NCBI GenBank assembly: GCA_023512255.1
Contig: JAILZY010000008.1
Location: 7,187 to 71,186 of the forward strand
DNA: 64,000 nt
From: a bacterium
GTDB taxonomy: Bacteria; SZUA-182; DTGQ01
Direction of reading: 5' to 3'
Position numbers and translations under genes: made by a program. Shown here piece after piece: positions 8,376 through 15,657 of this stretch (within the stretch, counting starts at the first letter, position 1; every line of letters begins with the position of its first letter). The notes below the pieces were generated by a model. That model ran no database searches, had not been told where the DNA came from, and was given only the letters and a program-made list of their open reading frames with translations.

Positions 8376-9467
8376 ATGCCTTCTTCCAAAATACCAGCGG
8401 AATTTCAGCTTATCGAGCGCATCCAGGCTATGCTTGCTTCGGCGGCAGCCGAGAAGGGGGTTATCCTTGGCATTGGAGATGACTGCGCAGTGCTTGAGGG
8501 GGCAGAGGGGAAATATTTGCTGGTTACGACTGACATGCTGATTGAGGATGTTCACTTCAGTCGGGCCTTTTCCTCTCTTCATGAAATCGGGCAAAAGGCC
8601 ATGATCGTAAATATCAGTGATATCGCCGCTATGGGCGGTGAGCCAAGGTTTGCTTTTATCTCCTTGGCTTTCCCCTCCTCATTCTCCTTGGAGGAGTTTG
8701 ATCAGCTCTGGGAGGGCATGATCGAGGTAGCTCGGAGATATTCTCTCCTGGTCTTAGGGGGGGATACGAACGCTAGCTTTCCTCAGCTAAATGATCACGG
8801 GTTAGTAATCAACATTACTCTGATTGGAGAGGTCCAGCCTTCTGAGCTGATCAGCCGGCAGGGGGCAGGAGAAGGAGATTTAATCTTGCTGACTGGACAG
8901 ATCGGAGATTCTGCCGCTGGGCTTGATCTTTTAACCATGAGTGGGCGCTTTTCTGCTCAAGCGGCTTCAGGCTCTAAGCCTGAAGATATCTGCTGCTATC
9001 AGCAGGCGGTCCACAGGCACCGGGTTCCGGTTGTTCGGCTCTCCGAATCAAGGATTATCAGTCGGCACCATCTGGCCACAGCCATGATTGATGTCAGTGA
9101 TGGAGTAGCCACGGATTTGCGGCACTTGCTTTGTCCCCGGCTAGGTGGGCAAAGGGAGATGGGCGAATTAGGAGCTATTCTTTGGCCTGAGAAAATCCCT
9201 GTCTCTGAGGCTGCGGCCAAAGTCGCCCGAATGCTTGGCAAAGAGCCCTTAACTTATGCCCTGTGCGGTGGAGAGGATTATGAGCTTCTCTTTACTGCCG
9301 CCCCTGATCAAGCCTATAAGGCTAAAGAACTGATTGAGCGGCAGACTTTAACTTCGGTCAGCATCATTGGTGAAATTACCGAAAAAGTCAAAGGTATTCA
9401 TCTTATTTATGGGCAGGGGCAGATCGCTCCTTTCTTGGCTGCGGGATTTGATCATTTTAAAAGGTAA
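8376..9467 (+). CDS. thiL: Thiamine-monophosphate kinase ThiL
   Basis: ThiL phosphorylates thiamine monophosphate with ATP to thiamine diphosphate, the active cofactor, in the cytoplasm. The protein has 363 residues, slightly longer than the usual 310-340. Family motifs are in order: GIGDDCAVLEG with the Mg-binding acidic residues, TTDMLIEDVHF, ISDIAAMGGEPRFAFISLAFP, GGDTNAS, DVSDGVATDL and CGGEDYELLFT. The start MPSSKIPAEFQLIERI is conventional. No other thiamine gene is near. It is followed on the same strand, after 159 bp, by nucleoside-salvage genes. Confidence 0.93.
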   Translation: MPSSKIPAEFQLIERIQAMLASAAAEKGVILGIGDDCAVLEGAEGKYLLVTTDMLIEDVHFSRAFSSLHEIGQKAMIVNISDIAAMGGEPRFAFISLAFPSSFSLEEFDQLWEGMIEVARRYSLLVLGGDTNASFPQLNDHGLVINITLIGEVQPSELISRQGAGEGDLILLTGQIGDSAAGLDLLTMSGRFSAQAASGSKPEDICCYQQAVHRHRVPVVRLSESRIISRHHLATAMIDVSDGVATDLRHLLCPRLGGQREMGELGAILWPEKIPVSEAAAKVARMLGKEPLTYALCGGEDYELLFTAAPDQAYKAKELIERQTLTSVSIIGEITEKVKGIHLIYGQGQIAPFLAAGFDHFKR

Positions 9468-9626
9468 GGCTGTATTATGCTTTTGAATTTTCGTCCCTTC
9501 TGCGCAGGCGCAGAATCCACAAGTACAAAAAGTCTAAAATTATAAGCTCGTATTTTAAAAGTATAAGTTTTAAAAGTATAAGCTGGTATTAATTGTCAAA
9601 ATAACGTTAAGGAGAAAAATAACCAT

Positions 9627-10475
9627 ATGGAAGATCTCAAAAAGCAGCTTCAGCAGGCTTCAGATTTCATTCAGGGGCAAACCAGCCTGACTCCCAAGAT
9701 TGGCATTATCCTGGGCACTGGCATGGGAGCGCTGATAGATCGGCTGGATGAGGCTGTGGCCATCCCCTATGCTCGGATTCCGGGCTTTCCCTGCGGTGGA
9801 GAGTCAACTGATCGGGAGCGGCTAGCCCTTGGTAGGCTTGCTCAAAAGCCTGTTCTCATCCTCTCTAAGCGCTTTCATTATTATGAGGGGTATACTTCTC
9901 AGCAGATCTCGTTTCCAATTCGGCTCATGAAGCAGCTCGGTGTTCAGATCATGATCGTTTGTAATGCTGCCGGTGGGCTCAACCCCCTCCTCAAGGCCGC
10001 AGATCTGATGGTTATTGTAGACCACATCAACCTCCTTGGAACCAGCCCCCTGATCGGTCCGAATCCCGATTGGCTAGGGGTTCGGTTTCCTGACATGAAA
10101 GATGCCTATGACCCAAAGCTCGTCAGCCTGGCAGAGCAAGTAGCTCTCGAGGAGAGGATCCCTTTAAGAAAAGGCGTTTATGTCGCCGTACACGGACCAA
10201 ATCTTGAAACTCCCGCCGAAACCAGGTTTCTTCGGGCCATCGGGGCTGATGCAGTGGGCATGTCTACGGTCCCCGAGGTCATTGTCGGCGTTCATGCGGG
10301 TTTGCGTATTCTTGGCTTTTCGATTATTACTAACATCAATTTGCCCGATGCTTTCCAGTCAATCAGCTTTGAGGAGGTTGTGGCTGTAGCGGCCAGGACA
10401 GAAGCTACTCTGAGGTATCTGATCGAGAAGATCGTCGCCCGGATTGAAATTTCCCCTTCAGACTCAGCAGATTGA
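9627..10475 (+). CDS. Purine nucleoside phosphorylase (trimeric type)
   Basis: This 282-residue PNP/MTAP-superfamily enzyme splits purine nucleosides with phosphate. Visible motifs are LGTGMG at the phosphate loop, RFHYYEGY (phosphate and ribose contacts), NAAGGLN, HGPNLETPAE (base-recognition Glu), GMSTVPEVIV and TNINLPDA (base-contact Asn). Two positions differ from standard PNP. The phosphate loop has Thr instead of Ser, as in MTA phosphorylases, and the segment that usually contains GHAGRL reads ESTDRERLALG, so the expected His is absent. It lies upstream of two MTA/SAH deaminases, which yield inosine-type products that such a phosphorylase could use. An AAGGAG lies about 15 bp before the ATG. 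Confidence 0.88.
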   Translation: MEDLKKQLQQASDFIQGQTSLTPKIGIILGTGMGALIDRLDEAVAIPYARIPGFPCGGESTDRERLALGRLAQKPVLILSKRFHYYEGYTSQQISFPIRLMKQLGVQIMIVCNAAGGLNPLLKAADLMVIVDHINLLGTSPLIGPNPDWLGVRFPDMKDAYDPKLVSLAEQVALEERIPLRKGVYVAVHGPNLETPAETRFLRAIGADAVGMSTVPEVIVGVHAGLRILGFSIITNINLPDAFQSISFEEVVAVAARTEATLRYLIEKIVARIEISPSDSAD

Positions 10476-10613
10476 TGAACCTTATGCCATAACTTTCACA
10501 AAATGTGTGAGTTAACATTCTGGAAGAATATAAAGCTTTTCAGATGTTCGCTCTGGATTCAGGATGAATGATGAGCAGGCAGATGAGAGAAGAAAAATAA
10601 AGGAGAAATGATC

Positions 10614-11966
10614 ATGACAGCAATTGAACCATCAGGTCGGCAGCCAAAGCAGTCTGATGTCCTAATCATTGGCAGATGGCTTCTGTCTATGTCTGGCCAG
10701 CCTGATCCCATCGAATATGGCGCCGTGGCTATTCAGGCCGACCGAATCATTGAGACGGGCCGGGCCGATGAGCTTGAGAAAAAATATCAGGCTAGAGAAG
10801 TCTTTCATCTTCCTCACCATTTAATCATGCCGGGTTTGGTCAATGCCCATACTCATGCAGCCATGACCCTTTTTCGGGGGCTAGCGGACGATCTTCCCCT
10901 GATGGATTGGCTGCAAGGATATATCTTCCCAGCAGAGAGGAAGCTTTCCGACAGCTTGGTTTATGCTGGCACTCAGCTTGCTTGCCTTGAGATGCTGCTT
11001 TCTGGGACAACAACCTTTTGCGATATGTATCTTTTCGAAAAATCAGCCGCCCAGGCTGCCCGGGACATGAATATGCGAGCCGTTGTGGGTGAGGTTCTAT
11101 ATGATTTCCCCTCGCCTAACTATGGTCCGCTGGAGGCCGGTTTTCGGTATACTGAAGAGCTGATTCAGCAGTGGCAGGGGGATTCGCTCATTTATCCGGC
11201 TGTAGAGCCCCATTCTCCTTACACCTGCTCGCCCGATCTTCTAAAGAAGAGTAAAGAGTTGGCTGAAAAATATAATGTTTCTTTTATTATTCACTTGGCC
11301 GAAACTAGGCAAGAAGTTCGGCTAATTCAGGAGCGGTATGGGAAAAATCCGATTCAACATCTGGCATCTCTTGGAGTGTTGGATCATCAGGTGCTGGCCG
11401 ATCATTGCATCTGGCTCGAGGAGCAGGATATCGAATTGCTCAAAGAGCGCAAAGTTAGGGTAGCTCATATGCCGGAGAGCAACATGAAGCTAGCCTCAGG
11501 CGTAGCTCCCGTCCCTCGGCTGCTTGATCAGGGAATCACGGTAGGGCTTGGCACTGATGGCTGTGCCAGCAACAATAACCTGGACCTTTTTCAGGAAATG
11601 GATATGGCCGCTAAGCTCCACAAGGTCTTTACCGCAGATCCAACGGTCATGGGGGCTAAAACGGTGCTGGAGATGGCCACCATAGGAGGAGCCAGGGCCT
11701 TTGGTCTGGAGGATGAGATCGGCAGCCTGGAGCCGGGGAAAAAGGCAGATATTATCGCCGTTGATCTAAATCAACCTCATCTGGTTCCTCTCTACAATAT
11801 TTACTCTCAACTGGTTTATGCGGCACGAGGAGCTGACGTCGATAGTGTCTGGATCAATGGGGAGCTGCTGGTCAAAGAGCGGCGGCCTGTCAAGGCTGAC
11901 CTTGAGAGGATTCTGGCCCAGGCCAGAGAGTTAAAAGAGCAGGTGCTCAGGTTTTTAAACCAATGA
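10614..11966 (+). CDS. mtaD: SAH/MTA deaminase-type amidohydrolase, copy 1
   Basis: This is a metal-dependent amidohydrolase of the S-adenosylhomocysteine/5'-methylthioadenosine deaminase family, giving the inosyl product plus ammonia. Metal ligands are visible: MPGLVNAHTHAAMTLFRG (HxH), FIIHLAET, LADHCIWL and GLGTDGCASNNNLDL (Asp). I choose the second ATG at 10614 because the AAGGAG at 10600-10605 lies 8 bp before it and only 2 bp before the ATG at 10608. About 450 residues. It is followed 44 bp later by a close paralogue and preceded by a purine nucleoside phosphorylase, which points to nucleoside salvage. The broader chlorohydrolase/guanine deaminase family cannot be fully excluded. Confidence 0.88.
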   Translation: MTAIEPSGRQPKQSDVLIIGRWLLSMSGQPDPIEYGAVAIQADRIIETGRADELEKKYQAREVFHLPHHLIMPGLVNAHTHAAMTLFRGLADDLPLMDWLQGYIFPAERKLSDSLVYAGTQLACLEMLLSGTTTFCDMYLFEKSAAQAARDMNMRAVVGEVLYDFPSPNYGPLEAGFRYTEELIQQWQGDSLIYPAVEPHSPYTCSPDLLKKSKELAEKYNVSFIIHLAETRQEVRLIQERYGKNPIQHLASLGVLDHQVLADHCIWLEEQDIELLKERKVRVAHMPESNMKLASGVAPVPRLLDQGITVGLGTDGCASNNNLDLFQEMDMAAKLHKVFTADPTVMGAKTVLEMATIGGARAFGLEDEIGSLEPGKKADIIAVDLNQPHLVPLYNIYSQLVYAARGADVDSVWINGELLVKERRPVKADLERILAQARELKEQVLRFLNQ

Positions 11967-12010
11967 ACTTTTTTTGAGGAGAGGCGAAGCAGAAATCTGA
12001 GGAAAAGACA

Positions 12011-13333
12011 ATGCAGAAAGCAGACCTATTGATTTGCGGTGGGATAATACTGACCCTCGATGAGCAGGATTCGGTTATTGATCCAGGAGATATTGCCATC
12101 AGGGGAGATACTATTTTGGACATCGGGCCAAATCTGTCGGATAAATATCAAGCCTCCACCCTTCTTGAGGCCAAAGGCCATCTGGTTATGCCAGGGCTCA
12201 TCAATGCTCATACCCATGCGGCTATGACCCTATTTCGTGGGCTGGCTGATGATCTTGCCTTGATGGATTGGTTGAAAAATTATATCTTTCCGGCTGAAGC
12301 TCGGTTTATGAGCCCAGAGCATGTCTATCTTGGAACCATGCTAGCCTGTCTTGAAATGATAAAATCTGGCACTACTACCCTGAGCGATGCCTATTTCTTC
12401 GAGCCAGAGGCTGCCCGGGCAGCTAATGATGCCGGTCTTCGGGCTGTGGTGGCTCAAGGTATCATTGATTTTCCCTCTCCTGACGCTCCTGATCCCAAGG
12501 AGAGCTTGAGGCTGGCCGAAGAGTTTATCTGCCAATGGAAGTGGTCTGATCGGATCAGCCCAGCTATCTTTTGTCACTCGGCCTATACTTGTAGCCCTCA
12601 GACGATTCAGAAGGCCAAGAGGATGGCTGAGCGACATGCTGTCCCCTTTGGCCTTCATCTTGCCGAAACCCAGCAGGAGGTCCAGGAGATTGTACATCGG
12701 TACGGGAAGCGGCCAGTGCAGCATCTGGCTGATCTTGGGGTCCTGGATGAGACAGTTATGGCTATTCATTGTGTATGGCTTGATCAGCGGGAGATCGACC
12801 TGCTTCAAGAATTGCAGGTTAAGGTAGTGCATGTGCCAGAGAGCAACATGAAGCTGGCCTCTGGCATCGCCTCCATTCCTCGGTTGCTTGAGCGGGGAAT
12901 CACTGTGGGGCTTGGCACTGATGGCTGTGCCAGTAATAATGACCTTGATATGTTCAGGGAAATGGATACTGCGGCCAAGCTACACAAGGTTTTCAGCCAG
13001 GATCCGACCGCTCTCAAGGCTAGGCAACTCGTTCGCATGGCCACAAGGGAAGGGGCGGCGGTTTTGGGTCAAGGCCACAGGATCGGCTCGCTGGAAGTTG
13101 GCAAAAAGGCAGACCTGATTATCCTCGACCTCCAAAAACCCCACCTTCTGCCAGTATACAATTTTTATTCTCACCTGGTTTATACTTTCAGTGGCGCTGA
13201 TGTCGATAGCGTGATCGTCAATGGAGCCCTGCTTATGCGGAACCGAAAGGTTTTGCACTTAGAGGAAGAAAAGCTCATTGAGCGCATCGTTGATCTGTCC
13301 AGACAGATTCAGGGACAGATGCGGGGAAGATGA
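12011..13333 (+). CDS. mtaD: SAH/MTA deaminase-type amidohydrolase, copy 2
   Basis: This 440-residue paralogue of the preceding gene keeps all metal-ligand motifs: MPGLINAHTHAAMTLFRG, GLHLAET, AIHCVWL and GLGTDGCASNNDLDMF. Long blocks around the active site are near-identical to copy 1, while the N-terminus, residues about 140-170 and the C-terminus have diverged. This looks like a tandem duplication with possible substrate specialisation (for example MTA, SAH or 5'-deoxyadenosine), which is inference. The start MQKADLLICGG follows a GAGGAAAAG ribosome site. The 244 bp after it is AT-rich and runs into the IS element. Confidence 0.88.
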   Translation: MQKADLLICGGIILTLDEQDSVIDPGDIAIRGDTILDIGPNLSDKYQASTLLEAKGHLVMPGLINAHTHAAMTLFRGLADDLALMDWLKNYIFPAEARFMSPEHVYLGTMLACLEMIKSGTTTLSDAYFFEPEAARAANDAGLRAVVAQGIIDFPSPDAPDPKESLRLAEEFICQWKWSDRISPAIFCHSAYTCSPQTIQKAKRMAERHAVPFGLHLAETQQEVQEIVHRYGKRPVQHLADLGVLDETVMAIHCVWLDQREIDLLQELQVKVVHVPESNMKLASGIASIPRLLERGITVGLGTDGCASNNDLDMFREMDTAAKLHKVFSQDPTALKARQLVRMATREGAAVLGQGHRIGSLEVGKKADLIILDLQKPHLLPVYNFYSHLVYTFSGADVDSVIVNGALLMRNRKVLHLEEEKLIERIVDLSRQIQGQMRGR

Positions 13334-13577
13334 GCCAATAGTGGCGATGGTAGGTTGGAGGCTTTTATTCACCCTCACTAACACTAAAGCCTTCCCATCA
13401 AGGGGTAGGATGGGTATGAGGTTTGCCAATAAAAAATAGGGAACATTTAAAAAAATGACCATTTTGATTTGACAGCCTGATTTCAGGCTAGTTATACTTA
13501 ATAATAAAGACTTTACTTATTATATATTCATATTTTTGCATATTTATACTACTTTCTGTATATTTATACTATCTCTT

Positions 13578-14690
13578 ATTAAAATTCGCTCTCATATATC
13601 AGACACCAGAGTGAGTCCTTTGTGGTGAAAGAATAATGAGTAAAAAAGGTTCATGAGTGTGGCAATAAAATCTTTAACATTCTGCAATGTCGAGTTTAAG
13701 ATAAACATAGATCGTTCAAAAGCAGTCAAATTGCGATGATTACGCTGGAATTGAAATACCTTAGCATAATCAGGCAGGTATTCTTGGGATACCCCTCTGA
13801 AAGGGAGTATAAAGAGCAGCCAAGACAACCAAAGGCTCTCGGCACGGTTCTCATGTACATCTCCTCGAACATACTCTTTTTGGCTATGGTTGACCGTCTC
13901 GTGCTTATAGCCCGCTTTTCCCAAAAAGCTATAGCAAGAGGCAGTATCACTGTAAATGGTACTACCCTTTTCCACCCGCTTCTCAAAGGCCGCTCTCAAA
14001 GTCTCCTCTTTTACATCTGGGAGAACCTCTACCACTACTTCGCCTTGACGATTGGCCATGCCCTTAATTACAGGGGAATCCTTCTGGGCCGATCCTCTTC
14101 CAGGCCCCTATTTCTTTCCTCTCCTGCGAGCAGGCCGATTCACGGCGATAGGATCATTCGCAGGACGACCAGCCTTATGCCCCGATGTCTGATAAATTTC
14201 ATCCACTTCAATGACTCCGGACAACCGTCTGTCTTGCTCCAATTTAATCTCCCGATTCCTTATGATCCGTACAGCTCTCAAGGCTGTGAGATAATTGCAG
14301 GGAATCTCTCGGGCAATCTGCAATGTTGTTTTCCCCAACTCTACCAGGTACATTACCAAAAACCAGGCAGACAAAGGAAGCTTGCTCTTTTCGAAGATAG
14401 TACCAGTACGGTCATTGAATTCTTTCCCACAACTATAGCAATGGTACCTATGGCACGCACTCTCCCAGGGAACAGTCCAGGGACCTGTCACCCCGCTCTG
14501 TCCACAGTATGGGCAGCGGATAATCCCATCGGACCATCGATGGTTGCGAAGGACTCTGTAGCAGGCTCCTTCATCCAGCAAACTCTGAAATGTGTCTTTT
14601 CGACCGCAACACATGGCTTTCATAATTTATCAACTCCCTTTTCTATTTTATCACAGCGATGGCGTCTAATAAATTGAGAGCGATTTTTAT
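13578..14690 (-). mobile_element. IS1595-like insertion sequence
   Basis: A 1.1-kb element contains one transposase reading frame. Its ends are imperfect 30-bp inverted repeats at 13578-13607 and 14661-14690; reading inward both contain TCGCTCTCA and an AGACRCC inner end. The left repeat overlaps the last codons of the transposase. Candidate 8-bp flanks (13570-13577 and 14691-14698) do not match, so the exact boundaries or the insertion history are uncertain. A solitary copy of the same terminal sequence lies at 28588-28612. Confidence 0.7.
13592..14623 (-). pseudogene. IS1595-type transposase split by an amber codon
   Basis: The reading frame from 14623 encodes an N-terminal zinc ribbon (CPYCGQSG...CYSCGKEF), a helix-turn-helix region and the first DDE acidic residue in the VIEVDEIY segment. 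A TAG stop at 14108-14110 interrupts it. The same frame then continues without any shift through SPVIKGMANRQGEVVVEV, the second Asp in IYSDTASCYSF, and the family-typical VHENRAESLW, to a TGA at 13592. Joined, it gives about 343 residues. A single nonsense change is the simplest reading; restart at the ATG at 14059 is possible. It sits immediately downstream of the BREX-like operon. Confidence 0.82.
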
Positions 14691-14748
14691 ACGAATCGAC
14701 CTGGTACCCTATTTGGCATAAAATTAGGAGTAAAACAATGCGGCTTCG

Positions 14749-15534
14749 CTATCTCTGGGGCTTTGTTGTCTGCTTTCGCAGCATGAGCAGCTCATCGTCC
14801 AACCCGTGGCGGAGAAGATCGAGTCTGGATGACGCAGCCACGAGGCTTTCGGCGTGGACCGGCTTGATCCGGAACGGGAAGAGGCTCGGGCTGTCGATCA
14901 GATCTTTCAGCGGAGCCGAACAGCTGGCCCGGGCGTGGAGGGACGCTTCGGCCAGCCAGGCGATCAGTCGGGAATCCTCAACAGCCAGCGTTGTCCCGGC
15001 AGAGTAAATGCCCTTTGCGCCGCTCTCCTGAAGCACGCCCCAGTCGAGGTACGAACGCAGCACGCGGCGGGCTGCTCGGGAAACGGTCTCCCGCTCGCCG
15101 TATTGCTCGCGAACCCTGCGCTGGACATGAGCCGCGGCAGCGGAGCCCTGAAGCCTCAGAAGACGGCCGGTCTGAGTGGCTACACACGACCAGAACGGGT
15201 AGACGGCCATGACCATCCCCCAGTGGATGGCTAGGCGCAAGTTATGAGGACTGAGGACTGAGTACTGAGTAGAAAGAAAGGCAAGACCGTCGTTTCGCAA
15301 CGGAATGAGATCCTCTGGTGTAGTTACCCAAATCTTGCGCATGATAGAGATAATTTTATTACGATTACATCCCTTCGCCTGGCCGCCTATGGAAACCTTG
15401 TCCTTTAGTAGCTCTTGCAAGGCATCATTGATCGCAGCCTTGTCATTCCCTGCCAAGACCAGGTTGGCTGTCTGCTCAAGCCATTCCAGACGCACCCGCT
15501 GACTGAATCCGATATGGTTTCTCCTGTATGTCAT
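14749..15534 (-). CDS. brxA: BrxA-like protein, last gene of BREX-3-like operon
   Basis: This is a 261-residue, basic, mostly helical protein. Its place as the last gene after pglZ, and segments such as the HWGMVMAVYPFW region and QGSAAAAHVQRRVREQYG, fit the BrxA/DUF1819-type protein that closes BREX type 3 operons. I assign it mainly by context and remembered family appearance. A four-unit heptanucleotide array (15245-15272) is read in frame as part of LSTQYSVLSPHN near residue 90. In known BREX systems BrxA is a small DNA-binding protein of unclear role. It ends with TAG, and the IS element begins about 60 bp beyond. Confidence 0.6.
   Translation of the reverse strand: MTYRRNHIGFSQRVRLEWLEQTANLVLAGNDKAAINDALQELLKDKVSIGGQAKGCNRNKIISIMRKIWVTTPEDLIPLRNDGLAFLSTQYSVLSPHNLRLAIHWGMVMAVYPFWSCVATQTGRLLRLQGSAAAAHVQRRVREQYGERETVSRAARRVLRSYLDWGVLQESGAKGIYSAGTTLAVEDSRLIAWLAEASLHARASCSAPLKDLIDSPSLFPFRIKPVHAESLVAASSRLDLLRHGLDDELLMLRKQTTKPQR
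15245..15272. repeat. Heptanucleotide array inside brxA-like gene
   Basis: Four consecutive 7-bp units (TGAGGAC, TGAGGAC, TGAGTAC, TGAGTAG). The array is translated in frame on the minus strand. Confidence 0.85.
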
Positions 15535-15548
15535 TCAGAATTCCTCTT

Positions 15549-15657
15549 ACGGGTTACGAGTTATGGGTTACGAGTTACGAGTCATTAAACTCACAACTCA
15601 CAACTCACAACTCTCAACTCGTAACTCATCATTACCCAGTCCTCATCACTCATCACT
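15549..15657. repeat. Inverted heptanucleotide arrays between brxA and pglZ
   Basis: About 109 bp made almost wholly of 7-bp units. GTTACGA-type units run from 15549 to about 15582, then AACTCAC, AACTCGT, ATCACTC and related units run to 15657. The two halves are roughly inverse complements and could fold into a long imperfect hairpin. The array fills the intergenic space and its right end supplies the stop codon of pglZ. Confidence 0.85.
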
